Of a stretch of DNA of 64,000 bases, positions 63,401 through 63,774 are shown piece by piece. Made by a program: the position numbers and the translations under genes. Source of the DNA: Owenia fusiformis (Eukaryota > Annelida > Polychaeta > Sabellida > Oweniidae). The notes below the pieces were generated by a model, which was not told the origin of the DNA, did no database searches, and worked only from the letters and a program-made list of their open reading frames with translations. Position 1 is the first letter of the stretch; each line of letters opens with the position of its first letter. The stretch lies in assembly GCA_903813345.2 (NCBI GenBank), contig CAIIXF020000247.1, positions 36,001 to 100,000 of the forward strand, in the 5' to 3' direction.

Positions 63401-63774
63401 ATTTATGACATATTTTAAGGTTCCTTTTGTATGTTTTCTAAAACTTCTATGCAATTTATGAGACTTACAATTAAAGACAATGCACCTTGTCCAAAACGCA
63501 TCTCCAGAAATTCTTTTTCTCTCATTGATTGCATTTCTATATTTTAGAATGTCTGGTTCATGCCTGTTCACTTCATTTCTTCCTGGTTTCACTCTTTGTC
63601 AAACTAACTTTTTATCAATTTTAAAGCACACTTTGAATTAACTAATAATAATATATGATAAGAAACTATTATTTCACATACCTGGAAGTACAGGATAATG
63701 GACCAAATGAGTCCCAGCACAATTGTATGTTTGCCATCTACGATATCTGATGGATTGATATTCACAAGCTTGAT
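5950..63774 (-). CDS. SYNE1: Nesprin-1 (SYNE1)-like giant actin-binding spectrin-repeat protein, partial, 88 exons
   Basis: Main chain of a giant nesprin, about 7,020 codons spliced from 88 exons (listed below), all on the minus strand with GT-AG introns and matching phases. Order: last 31 residues of CH1, linker, complete CH2, acidic linker, then roughly 60 spectrin repeats. In known nesprins the CH pair binds F-actin, the spectrin rod spans the cytoplasm, and a C-terminal KASH segment meets SUN proteins in the nuclear envelope. The N-terminal rod matches vertebrate nesprin-1 as I recall it (exons 9-12), which separates it from plakins, beta-spectrin and calmin. The start lies beyond 64000. 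No KASH anchor is seen, so the full-length 3' end is probably beyond position 1. The central rod is a strongly periodic array of two-repeat modules. Exon edges are inferred from sequence only; alternative splicing is likely at exons 2, 6, 7 and 56. Confidence 0.92.
6693..6863 (-). CDS. SYNE1: Exon 87: coiled segment
   Basis: 57 codons, phase 0 to 0. ELDAYKQKLSSQQQRCASM and LTTLAEHTNDQLSTSIDK. Confidence 0.87.
6891..7060. mobile_element. Degenerate copy of the same MITE-like family
   Basis: Shares the order of internal motifs with 25429-25587 (CCAAACACCTCT, AACACCT, ACTGAACACTTTTGGCTGGT), but its ends have decayed. Confidence 0.55.
7215..7376 (-). CDS. SYNE1: Exon 86: spectrin segment
   Basis: 54 codons, phase 0 to 0, donor AAT|GTAAGT. 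LERWEEYKATVQDCQVYM and STWASTIEPLVTN. Confidence 0.88.
7377..9163. other. SYNE1: Intron 85 (1.8 kb)
   Basis: AT-rich and featureless apart from a 12-14 bp direct repeat of TTGGCATGGCAA around 8729-8772. No supported exon. Confidence 0.6.
9164..9340 (-). CDS. SYNE1: Exon 85: spectrin segment
   Basis: 59 codons, phase 0 to 0. MRLTDVSAKGNELLKAHA and LEDSYLSLQATAEQIK. Confidence 0.88.
9577..9744 (-). CDS. SYNE1: Exon 84: 55-type module (end of the array)
   Basis: 56 codons, phase 0 to 0, donor AAT|GTAAGT. AAHTCHQTYQEALQDCEKI; GDK absent (TTIELTKEQIGKHN). Confidence 0.9.
9847..10361. repeat. Tandem duplication of exon 83's 3' half and adjacent intron
   Basis: 9847-10072 and 10136-10361 align almost end to end. 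The first copy contains a decayed copy of the 3' half of exon 83, with donor CAG|GTAGG changed to CAA|GTGGG. Confidence 0.85.
10001..10072 (-). pseudogene. Decayed exon-83 fragment
   Basis: Minus-strand reading still gives GSDQASQSVAGVKTKYNN, matching the end of exon 83, but it has no acceptor and a weakened donor. A remnant of the local duplication. Confidence 0.75.
10293..10445 (-). CDS. SYNE1: Exon 83: link module
   Basis: 51 codons, phase 0 to 0, donor CAG|GTAGGT. EHQGVLDDLEEQAKDL and KTKYNNIKTQVQ. Its 3' half, donor and following intron were tandemly duplicated (9847-10361). Confidence 0.92.
10578..10904 (-). CDS. SYNE1: Exon 82: 109-type module, subtype B (last full one)
   Basis: 109 codons, phase 0 to 0. 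EKTQPSGQQLLNEQSSQLK, YGTFVKWLADVENLVAME, LVEKQTQLERYK. Confidence 0.94.
11167..11331 (-). CDS. SYNE1: Exon 81: 55-type module
   Basis: 55 codons, phase 0 to 0, donor AGG|GTAAGT. QKDHDAFEKARLDCREWLD and MSGDWHAIEGRIKKVR. Confidence 0.92.
12253..12430. mobile_element. MITE-like element, TA target duplication
   Basis: 178 bp flanked by TA on both sides. Ends CAGTGAAACC and GGTTTTACAG are inverted repeats extended by AAGTGGAAC and GTTCCACTT; internal GTGGAACAC motifs repeat. TA target suggests Tc1/mariner/pogo-type mobilisation. No coding capacity. Confidence 0.82.
12676..12999. mobile_element. 324-bp element with 18-bp terminal inverted repeats
   Basis: TTATCCTATGACAAGTGA at the left is exactly inverted at 12982-12999. 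Inside, a 14-bp unit TATATCTCCCGCTG repeats about three times at 12753-12792. Transposon superfamily unknown. Confidence 0.75.
13560..13712 (-). CDS. SYNE1: Exon 80: link module
   Basis: 51 codons, phase 0 to 0. AEHSLIEENKRSVDQLL and STRYQALLAASK. It lacks a Met codon. Confidence 0.9.
13983..14180 (-). CDS. SYNE1: Exon 79: subtype B module, 3' part
   Basis: 66 codons, phase 0 to 0. HWQQYEDDLDSVTSWIDE and LDTAGQLSKAE; 43 + 66 = 109 codons. Confidence 0.9.
14207..14236 (-). repeat. Dispersed two-block short element (example copy)
   Basis: Minus-strand order CGTCTGCT, short spacer, then ATGCATTATGGG. Similar copies start at 6446, 15815, 18418, 38604, 38739, 39702 (two), 40911, 41680, 44890, 49969 and 50546; shorter ones at 49380 and 49436. 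All are intronic. Confidence 0.8.
14430..14558 (-). CDS. SYNE1: Exon 78: subtype B module, 5' part
   Basis: 43 codons, phase 0 to 0. VMLNTSLRGKDQIHTDVQSL. Confidence 0.88.
14779..14949 (-). CDS. SYNE1: Exon 77: 55-type module
   Basis: 57 codons, phase 0 to 0, donor AAT|GTAAGT. EDHGKYRESVTTCIEWIQ and TRGDKDNLSDNQRKLN. Confidence 0.92.
15097..15231 (-). CDS. SYNE1: Exon 76: link module, short form
   Basis: 45 codons, phase 0 to 0, donor AAG|GTACAT. IKGHKAAIETMKDKGGAL and ESYSTLCDK. Confidence 0.9.
15377..15703 (-). CDS. SYNE1: Exon 75: 109-type module
   Basis: 109 codons, phase 0 to 0. ERTVPNTNAQGTEIIHTQIA, KWADFDRAYEQIDMWLKE, LPEKKALLEKIK. Confidence 0.93.
15875..16039 (-). CDS. SYNE1: Exon 74: 55-type module
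   Basis: 55 codons, phase 0 to 0. GDHDKYDMHQKEFITWSE; GDK is replaced by SKDDVGTKLAKLQ. Fixed by splice sites and period. Confidence 0.87.
16157..16291 (-). CDS. SYNE1: Exon 73: link module, short form
   Basis: 45 codons, phase 0 to 0. KKQGDLDNISGKAQGLLQ and TTNYQALISMSK. Confidence 0.9.
16526..16852 (-). CDS. SYNE1: Exon 72: 109-type module
   Basis: 109 codons, phase 0 to 0. LPNTADSGLARINTDIK is a diverged A signature; CLGRWEDFDSLKEDFSSWM; LQEKRDQLLKYQ. Confidence 0.92.
17019..17336 (-). CDS. SYNE1: Exon 71: fused link and 55-type modules
   Basis: 106 codons, phase 0 to 0. SYSHIIDTLTDSAHGLAV, KDHQGFNEAVSGFNTWIR and TYGDRDTIKANFEHLK. Confidence 0.92.
17731..17826 (-). CDS. SYNE1: Exon 70: subtype B module, 3' part
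   Basis: 32 codons, phase 0 to 0. VERWLKETEAKLKDSE and LAEKKAQLQRLK; 76 + 32 = 108 codons. Confidence 0.9.
18149..18376 (-). CDS. SYNE1: Exon 69: subtype B module, 5' part
   Basis: 76 codons, phase 0 to 0. TNSSLSGRDTIRQNLQKTH and LLEWSDYGDRTDQ; continues in exon 70. Confidence 0.9.
18547..19007 (-). CDS. SYNE1: Exon 68: module end, link and 55-type module
   Basis: 461 nt, phase 1 in, phase 0 out. KWHQYEVKYDTLSSWVKD, AHQTELDALSEQGQSLLE, TSGDESTMQGQLERLK. With exon 67 it totals 216 codons, one full period. Confidence 0.94.
19243..19429 (-). CDS. SYNE1: Exon 67: start of subtype A module
   Basis: 187 nt, phase 0 in, phase 1 out. AEVVYPSTSPKGVKEIRTAVQ, a diverged A signature. Confidence 0.88.
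19707..19865 (-). CDS. SYNE1: Exon 66: 55-type module
   Basis: 53 codons, phase 0 to 0. SDHIIYQEALDNATEWIES and LEGDRHTTQAKLLK. Confidence 0.9.
20078..20230 (-). CDS. SYNE1: Exon 65: link module
   Basis: 51 codons, phase 0 to 0. GLVDKLREKSSELQTQN and VDRYHKALDKVE. Confidence 0.88.
20489..20815 (-). CDS. SYNE1: Exon 64: 109-type module
   Basis: 109 codons, phase 0 to 0. VNTSPSGKDTLRQEAYTLQ is intermediate between subtypes A and B; ends VEKQDQLERIK. Confidence 0.92.
20932..21124 (-). CDS. SYNE1: Exon 63: link module end plus 55-type module
   Basis: 193 nt, phase 2 in, phase 0 out. YHALVSSCKEQCRKQEHAV, then SEHEGYGRLCEAMQQSL and TQGDRPAVLARLQTVQ. Confidence 0.92.
21329..21453 (-). CDS. SYNE1: Exon 62: link module, 5' part
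   Basis: 125 nt, phase 0 in, phase 2 out. GSEIDSMSENGQSLSANTS; the intron falls inside the RYxAL motif. Confidence 0.87.
21954..22277 (-). CDS. SYNE1: Exon 61: 109-type module, subtype B
   Basis: 108 codons, phase 0 to 0. DTASRGQQLIQSEVARLRQVW, CTAWLRSQEAMVRDI, STLAEKAAQAERIN. Confidence 0.92.
22278..23496. other. SYNE1: Intron 60 (1.2 kb)
   Basis: AT-rich. A 20-bp tandem duplication of ATGTGAAAATGTGAATACCA lies at about 23121-23161. No exon seen. Confidence 0.6.
23497..23661 (-). CDS. SYNE1: Exon 60: 55-type module
   Basis: 55 codons, phase 0 to 0. AAHEQYTDLYNNCQDWFKA and ITGDKLAIQSRLDRVQ. It has standard form although its only Met lies mid-exon. Confidence 0.9.
23831..24310 (-). CDS. SYNE1: Exon 59: fused subtype A and link modules
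   Basis: 160 codons (109 + 51), phase 0 to 0. GEQLYPNTASEGREVIRHELR, KATLEEKKMQLQAYK, then AHKRALDTTSDKVQSIL. Confidence 0.95.
24552..24716 (-). CDS. SYNE1: Exon 58: 55-type module
   Basis: 55 codons, phase 0 to 0. NEHQLYTENYSRCNSWLEG; the GDK position is diverged (DTGCTRKQ). Confidence 0.9.
24802..24824. repeat. C12 followed by A11 homopolymer tract
   Basis: Simple homopolymer junction in an intron; read length may be inaccurate here. A G11 run occurs at 60485-60495. Confidence 0.85.
24869..25021 (-). CDS. SYNE1: Exon 57: link module
   Basis: 51 codons, phase 0 to 0, donor AAT|GTAAGT. DAVSDLATDIRQSTGDT and QLVTRYQALSNTCN. Confidence 0.88.
25022..26082. other. SYNE1: Intron 56 (1.1 kb) with a mobile-element copy
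   Basis: Contains the element at 25429-25587; otherwise non-coding. Confidence 0.6.
25429..25587. mobile_element. MITE-like element related to the one at 12253
   Basis: 159 bp, ends CAGTAAAACCT and AGGTTTTACTG, internal CTGAACACCT-type repeats. TA follows the right end only. Confidence 0.75.
26083..26151 (-). CDS. SYNE1: Exon 56: extra 23-codon exon resembling half a link module
   Basis: 23 codons, phase 0 to 0, acceptor CATTGTAG, donor GAT|GTAAGG. Encodes IKSKHSEIEELQQMSQDD, which resembles the first half of a link module, yet exon 57 is already a complete one. Either a skipped or alternative exon, or a remnant of a lost repeat pair. Confidence 0.55.
26469..26792 (-). CDS. SYNE1: Exon 55: 109-type module, subtype B
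   Basis: 108 codons, phase 0 to 0, donor AAG|GTCAGT. KWQNYDSKYEWFAGWIK and KASLPEKEQQLTKYK. Confidence 0.92.
27263..27427 (-). CDS. SYNE1: Exon 54: 55-type module
   Basis: 55 codons, phase 0 to 0. TEHRTYSTTYQTTIDWL and TSGDRHVLQNRLGRLQ. Confidence 0.9.
27428..28559. other. SYNE1: Intron 53 (1.1 kb)
   Basis: No exon, repeat or other structure recognised. Confidence 0.55.
28560..28712 (-). CDS. SYNE1: Exon 53: link module
   Basis: 51 codons, phase 0 to 0. VVAKKRDVDLLVSETEQL and IREKYTQLVTIAK. Confidence 0.88.
28854..29180 (-). CDS. SYNE1: Exon 52: 109-type module, subtype A
   Basis: 109 codons, phase 0 to 0. GEKLYQGTSPKGREVIRHDLR and HTLAEKQTQLEKHK. Confidence 0.93.
29552..29716 (-). CDS. 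SYNE1: Exon 51: 55-type module
   Basis: 55 codons, phase 0 to 0. GEHETYEEKTEGFESWLSQ. The usual GDK is MDRD in this copy. Confidence 0.9.
30477..30629 (-). CDS. SYNE1: Exon 50: link module
   Basis: 51 codons, phase 0 to 0. DYQDEIDDFMDAAHDLVE and QVSNRYQALQVHCK. Confidence 0.9.
30990..31130 (-). CDS. SYNE1: Exon 49: second part of subtype B module
   Basis: 47 codons, phase 0 to 0. KWQNYEDSYTKVTAWMKA and KASLTEKQEQLQKLK. Confidence 0.88.
31296..31478 (-). CDS. SYNE1: Exon 48: first part of subtype B module
   Basis: 61 codons, phase 0 to 0, donor CAG|GTATAT. SETTSLPGIETLQSEITKL. With exon 49 it makes a 108-codon module. Confidence 0.88.
31660..32261. mobile_element. 602-bp fold-back element with TTAA flanks
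   Basis: Flanked by TTAA (31656-31659, 32262-32265), the piggyBac-type target. Termini AGGAATATTCCTTGCC and its complement open inverted arms of about 200 bp that match over most of their length (for example GAAGTGATGTCATC against GATGACATCACTTC). No open reading frame of note. Confidence 0.85.
32344..33294 (-). CDS. SYNE1: Exon 47: five complete modules in one exon (317 codons)
   Basis: Phase 0 to 0. Exactly link (49), 55-type (55), subtype A (109), link (49) and 55-type (55). Motifs: STGDKNTITESQVRLQ, GLYPSTSSDGREIVRQELR, TTGEKHTVQTRLDKIK. Confidence 0.95.
33815..34664 (-). CDS. SYNE1: Exon 46: 850-nt exon spanning modules A, link, 55 and B
   Basis: Phase 2 in, phase 0 out. HEHFNTWLLEIKQRINSNN, the link VSHGHSLQTLINKADTV, TTGDNLTLQNKLDKLK, and subtype B ELGQGTISRDLAAMNTDLE. 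Structural twin of exon 42. Confidence 0.94.
34951..35069 (-). CDS. SYNE1: Exon 45: start of subtype A module
   Basis: 119 nt, phase 0 in, phase 2 out. GERLYSSTAAEGRETIRQQL; cut at the same arginine as exon 41. Confidence 0.9.
35413..35556 (-). CDS. SYNE1: Exon 44: 55-type module, short form
   Basis: 48 codons, phase 0 to 0. KDHQMYLDSYSECKECLDSL. The GDK motif is replaced by NNSTLAGTLKGVQQQ, so this copy is shorter and diverged. Confidence 0.87.
35722..35889 (-). CDS. SYNE1: Exon 43: link module
   Basis: 56 codons, phase 0 to 0, donor CAG|GTTAGT. SSQLSTRYHSLKSTIKDTV. Confidence 0.88.
36080..36929 (-). CDS. SYNE1: Exon 42: 850-nt exon spanning modules A, link, 55 and B
   Basis: Phase 2 in, phase 0 out. 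Contains RHFTKWLRELDLKLKQE, the link RRHSLNDLMDKVNNLV, TTGDKHSVQNRLERLQ, and subtype B KTGQEVIKKELENLQKDW. Exon 46 has the same length, phases and module order. Confidence 0.94.
37060..37189 (-). CDS. SYNE1: Exon 41: start of subtype A module
   Basis: 130 nt, phase 1 in, phase 2 out. GEKLYPTTSVDGREAIRHAL; the intron cuts the module inside the arginine of HALR, as in exon 45. Confidence 0.92.
37348..37501 (-). CDS. SYNE1: Exon 40: 55-type module
   Basis: 154 nt, phase 0 in, phase 1 out. WEAYVESHTEYNSNYERC and TSGDQSELVARL. Confidence 0.88.
37760..37906 (-). CDS. SYNE1: Exon 39: link module
   Basis: 49 codons, phase 0 to 0. SSRQEDFDQLSTQGQKL and LNARYHTLKSNIK. Confidence 0.88.
38088..38576 (-). 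CDS. SYNE1: Exon 38: fused 55-type and 109-type (subtype B) modules
   Basis: 163 codons, phase 0 to 0. NVSEHQRYNESLQEVQEWL and TSGDKHSLYNRLDTIQ are followed by subtype B, SSNPSGQQTINKARDTLKQ, and KATVDEKKSQVETFK. Confidence 0.93.
38781..38921 (-). CDS. SYNE1: Exon 37: link module
   Basis: 47 codons, phase 0 to 0. AIEQNIVSHKSLLDNIMEK and LQEQYEALRNKCK. Confidence 0.9.
38922..39803. other. SYNE1: Intron 36 (0.9 kb)
   Basis: Non-coding except for two copies of the dispersed short element, head to head at 39702-39746. Confidence 0.6.
39804..40130 (-). CDS. SYNE1: Exon 36: 109-type module, subtype A
   Basis: 109 codons, phase 0 to 0. Subtype A signature GELLYPHTAQEGRDIIRQELR, then WSSYDDNYRQLLQWM and KATLQDKKTVLQHYV. 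The donor is either TACGTG|GTATAT (used here) or TAC|GTGGTA. Confidence 0.92.
40248..40412 (-). CDS. SYNE1: Exon 35: 55-type module
   Basis: 55 codons, phase 0 to 0. EEHENYKESYDSCLVWV, then TTGDKEQIQTRLDTVK, the standard form of this module. Confidence 0.92.
40635..40781 (-). CDS. SYNE1: Exon 34: link module
   Basis: 49 codons, phase 0 to 0. IVSAHQGAVESLKEQADRL and RYMALVESVK mark the link module. Confidence 0.85.
41041..41197 (-). CDS. SYNE1: Exon 33: end of first 109-type module
   Basis: 157 nt, phase 2 in, phase 0 out. Contains WTEFTDLYETLGQWLTSTEE and closes NQAFK. Confidence 0.88.
41341..41666 (-). CDS. SYNE1: Exon 32: 55-type module plus start of a 109-type module
   Basis: 326 nt, phase 0 in, phase 2 out, donor AA|GTAAGA. 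Contains VGDKHALEAKLAAME and then about half of the first 109-type module. First clear turn of the periodic array. Confidence 0.9.
41782..41946 (-). CDS. SYNE1: Exon 31: link module
   Basis: 55 codons, phase 0 to 0. Has the link-module form (AHEEVLTNLQGQAQHL ... KKYDTVLNRATK) that recurs in exons 34, 37, 39 and later. Confidence 0.88.
42091..42224 (-). CDS. SYNE1: Exon 30: spectrin segment with TGDD motif
   Basis: 134 nt, phase 1 in, phase 0 out. Contains LEWLNELREKLAQVDTLTGDD and closes LLERLDTCK, an early form of the GDK...RLDxxK helix that recurs downstream. Confidence 0.87.
42404..42587 (-). CDS. SYNE1: Exon 29: spectrin segment
   Basis: 184 nt, phase 0 in, phase 1 out. Starts GELEYFETVHATYQEK. 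Placed by splice sites and by phase match to exon 30; it has no ATG. Confidence 0.83.
42698..42871 (-). CDS. SYNE1: Exon 28: spectrin segment
   Basis: 58 codons, phase 0 to 0, donor AAA|GTAAGT. Contains SLWDQIQAAGKESCDWLDI. Confidence 0.87.
43119..43286 (-). CDS. SYNE1: Exon 27: spectrin segment
   Basis: 56 codons, phase 0 to 0, donor CAG|GTATGG. Contains FRLTSNVSQLESLKAKG. Confidence 0.87.
43573..44856 (-). CDS. SYNE1: Exon 26: 428-codon exon carrying about four spectrin repeats
   Basis: Phase 0 to 0, acceptor TTTATTTCAG, donor AAG|GTATGT. Four Trp-bearing helices can be placed: LEEFIKWLQKLQRRL, CQKWSQYSTVQKGAM, VADLWQVFTSAKDTF and VVSLWKHYTEMHENL. It is the longest uninterrupted spectrin exon here. 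Confidence 0.93.
45113..45545 (-). CDS. SYNE1: Exon 25: spectrin repeats
   Basis: 433 nt, phase 2 in, phase 0 out. Contains VSQWLGRAQTQLNEA and LTTLWKDYEQRRSTLE; closes LEDEWLRYK, the form that recurs as LxxYK in the modules downstream. Confidence 0.9.
45723..45928 (-). CDS. SYNE1: Exon 24: spectrin segment
   Basis: 206 nt, phase 0 in, phase 2 out, donor AG|GTGAGT. Contains ALEEDILQQQEMMQSL and ends at NVLHWNR. Confidence 0.88.
46187..46648 (-). CDS. SYNE1: Exon 23: spectrin segment (154 codons)
   Basis: Phase 0 to 0, acceptor TTTTTCTAG, donor GAG|GTCAGT. Starts VKVDLWERYEKDKSQF and runs as a continuous charged helix ending EEKQRRVE. Its only Met codon is near the 3' end, so simple ORF searches miss it. 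Confidence 0.87.
46819..46995 (-). CDS. SYNE1: Exon 22: spectrin segment
   Basis: 59 codons, phase 0 to 0. Contains EQLEHTLEGATQLAHAKYQ, a helix C-like segment. Confidence 0.87.
47274..47600 (-). CDS. SYNE1: Exon 21: spectrin repeat (109 codons)
   Basis: Phase 0 to 0, donor CAG|GTAAAC. Contains EEVQWFVSTLNELIV and ends LASAKQLLAQHQ. Confidence 0.9.
47838..47946 (-). CDS. SYNE1: Exon 20: spectrin segment
   Basis: 109 nt, phase 2 in, phase 0 out. Contains FCTWVSDVESSVADMK. It lacks an early ATG but is fixed by splice sites and phase. Confidence 0.85.
48238..48458 (-). CDS. SYNE1: Exon 19: spectrin segment
   Basis: 221 nt, phase 0 in, phase 2 out, donor AA|GTGAGT. Contains CNKCLKAMQGIGESLEEH and FPERWKVYNTK. 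Confidence 0.88.
48616..48777 (-). CDS. SYNE1: Exon 18: spectrin segment
   Basis: 54 codons, phase 0 to 0, donor ATG|GTAAGA. Contains LEFKEPEQHFLMNIEHAE, a charged helix. Confidence 0.88.
49007..49315 (-). CDS. SYNE1: Exon 17: spectrin repeat
   Basis: 103 codons, phase 0 to 0. Contains LERSLRLWQIWEEA and LLTWLDQSESYLDAV, with two well-spaced helices. Confidence 0.92.
49381..49476. repeat. 57-bp offset tandem duplication at the exon 16 donor
   Basis: 49381-49419 and 49438-49476 differ at about five positions. The unit includes the last bases of exon 16, its donor and the short dispersed element. Confidence 0.8.
49461..49604 (-). CDS. SYNE1: Exon 16: spectrin segment
   Basis: 48 codons, phase 0 to 0, donor AGG|GTAGGT. 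Contains FKTKWEEISRTFQRI. The 3' end of this exon and its donor have a decayed tandem copy 57 nt away in the next intron. Confidence 0.88.
49817..49954 (-). CDS. SYNE1: Exon 15: spectrin segment
   Basis: 46 codons, phase 0 to 0, donor AAG|GTAAAC. Contains LDSWIQSGEEMLQSHKVF, a typical spectrin helix A. Confidence 0.88.
50186..50371 (-). CDS. SYNE1: Exon 14: spectrin segment
   Basis: 62 codons, phase 0 to 0, donor CAG|GTATGA. Lysine-rich helix (LKMLKERLVNSRKDLAQ) with no Trp. Confidence 0.88.
50593..50754 (-). CDS. SYNE1: Exon 13: spectrin segment
   Basis: 54 codons, phase 0 to 0, donor GAG|GTCAGT. Contains YEKGVMSIASWLNHTEAL, a helix with the conserved Trp. Confidence 0.9.
51138..51293 (-). 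CDS. SYNE1: Exon 12: spectrin repeat 3 end
   Basis: 52 codons, phase 0 to 0. Contains NEAGNFLIEVCEETV and KQQLLLINRRWKDLF, nearly collinear with vertebrate nesprin-1. Confidence 0.93.
51485..51690 (-). CDS. SYNE1: Exon 11: spectrin repeat 3 start
   Basis: 206 nt, phase 1 in, phase 0 out, donor AGT|GTAAGT. VSVEIRSVQTMLEEV and WMVDAEKML are among the best matches to nesprin-1 in the window. Confidence 0.93.
52000..52378 (-). CDS. SYNE1: Exon 10: spectrin repeat 2
   Basis: 379 nt, phase 0 in, phase 1 out, donor G|GTGTGT. Contains LKFRLLQFLVVSEQKLKQW, very close to the vertebrate nesprin-1 segment at the same place in the rod. Confidence 0.93.
52379..53834. other. SYNE1: Intron 9 (1.5 kb)
   Basis: AT-rich. 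A region at about 53490-53793 begins TTAAAGGGACC and ends GATCCACTTTAA, possibly a decayed TTAA-type element; no exon. Confidence 0.5.
53835..54155 (-). CDS. SYNE1: Exon 9: first spectrin repeat
   Basis: 107 codons, phase 0 to 0, donor GAG|GTAAGT. Contains LGYIGQWMKDADDLL, corresponding to the GTIGAW segment of vertebrate nesprin-1, and ends RKRLEEHE. Confidence 0.93.
54156..56328. other. SYNE1: Intron between alternative first exon and exon 9 (2.2 kb)
   Basis: Non-coding; a TTTG microsatellite at 55531-55579 is the only clear structure. Confidence 0.6.
55531..55579. repeat. TTTG microsatellite
   Basis: About twelve tetranucleotide units with single-base changes. Confidence 0.9.
56329..56730 (-). 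CDS. SYNE1: Alternative first exon: basic disordered N-terminus (134 codons)
   Basis: ATG at 56730 in strong context (ATCACCATGG), with an in-frame TAA four codons upstream. That stop rules out reading through from exon 8, so I read it as the start of an isoform lacking the CH domains. It ends CAG|GTACAT in phase 0 and would join exon 9 in frame. Three tandem units of about 20 residues share RPSLNMDRP, KVTLKMDRS and RSSFTMDSS (residues 43, 63 and 82). Three RRxS sites (81-84, 97-100, 106-109) match basophilic-kinase consensus. No membrane segment. The promoter is not recognisable. It could instead be a small independent gene. Confidence 0.7.
56731..58010. other. SYNE1: Upstream flank of the alternative first exon (1.3 kb)
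   Basis: Would hold the promoter and 5' UTR of the short isoform. No TATA box or CpG island is evident; a degenerate tandem repeat lies at 57713-57930. Confidence 0.5.
57713..57930. repeat. Degenerate 20-bp tandem repeat
   Basis: About ten variants of AGAAATAGCTGCTTGAAAC with spacing near 20-25 bp. Confidence 0.75.
58011..58154 (-). CDS. SYNE1: Exon 8: coiled segment before the rod
   Basis: 48 codons, phase 0 to 0, acceptor TTTCTTTCAG, donor GGG|GTAAGC. Begins LLAQVDQARLVAQQEKKEYG and continues DLVAWLESVSVKLEIVD, a helix with the tryptophan spacing of a spectrin helix A. Confidence 0.85.
59292..59934. repeat. Minisatellite in intron 7
   Basis: About 640 bp built of a 23-bp unit (core GGCATTGGTAATATAGGAC) mixed with a short unit (GGCATAGGATTCAA or GGCATAGGAAACAT). 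A longer composite block starts near 59363, 59461 and 59609. Confidence 0.9.
60019..60033 (-). CDS. SYNE1: Exon 7: 15-nt micro-exon GEDDE
   Basis: Five codons between ATTTTAG and donor GAG|GTTAAT, phase 0 on both sides. Acidic like exon 6, with the same GAG|GTT donor form. Human nesprin-1 also has an acidic stretch just after CH2, which makes real use plausible. Confidence 0.62.
60799..60819 (-). CDS. SYNE1: Exon 6: 21-nt micro-exon DMFELDE
   Basis: Seven codons between a good acceptor (CATCTCAG) and donor GAG|GTTTGT, phase 0 on both sides. The acidic peptide fits the linker between CH2 and the rod, and skipping it keeps the frame. Supported by splice sites and phase only. Confidence 0.65.
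61019..61116 (-). CDS. SYNE1: Exon 5: end of CH2 domain
   Basis: 98 nt, phase 1 in, phase 0 out, donor AAG|GTGAGA. Encodes DVDVDKPDEKSIMTYVAQFL, the closing helix of CH2, then KKYPDSESAPAPK as the start of the linker to the rod. Confidence 0.94.
61247..61443 (-). CDS. SYNE1: Exon 4: core of CH2 domain
   Basis: 197 nt, phase 2 in, phase 1 out. Contains the CH signature SWRDGMAFNAVVHS, then PDVIDM, NLKRLEEAFDAAETHLGI and LLDPE. These are the conserved actin-binding-domain helices; no key position appears lost. Confidence 0.95.
61701..61858 (-). CDS. SYNE1: Exon 3: linker and start of CH2
   Basis: 158 nt, phase 0 in, phase 2 out, donor GTAAGT. A polar linker (IEENAHHIAKEAETPKD) leads into the first CH2 helix, KKALLVWTQKRIS, matching the KALLLW-type opening of nesprin CH2. 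Confidence 0.9.
61859..62984. other. SYNE1: Intron 2 (1.1 kb)
   Basis: No exon or repeat recognised. Confidence 0.55.
62985..63086 (-). CDS. SYNE1: Exon 2: possible serine-rich cassette in the CH1-CH2 linker
   Basis: 34 codons, phase 0 to 0, acceptor TTGTAG. Begins IEIQRELFMSLLGS, then a serine-rich stretch (SSVSSSYAGSDRSS). Both this exon and exon 3 begin with Ile-Glu, so either could follow exon 1; inclusion would lengthen the linker. The donor, GAG|GTCCAT, is weak, so the 3' edge is uncertain. Confidence 0.55.
63087..63681. other. SYNE1: Intron 1 (0.6 kb)
   Basis: No exon or repeat recognised. Confidence 0.55.
63682..63774 (-). CDS. SYNE1: Exon 1: end of CH1 domain
   Basis: 31 codons, phase 0 to 0, acceptor TTCCAG and donor CAG|GTATGT. 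Encodes the last helices of a type-1 calponin-homology domain, with DIVDGKHTIVLGLIW and the closing SIILYFQ seen in nesprins, plakins and beta-spectrins. Earlier CH1 exons are outside the window. Confidence 0.93.
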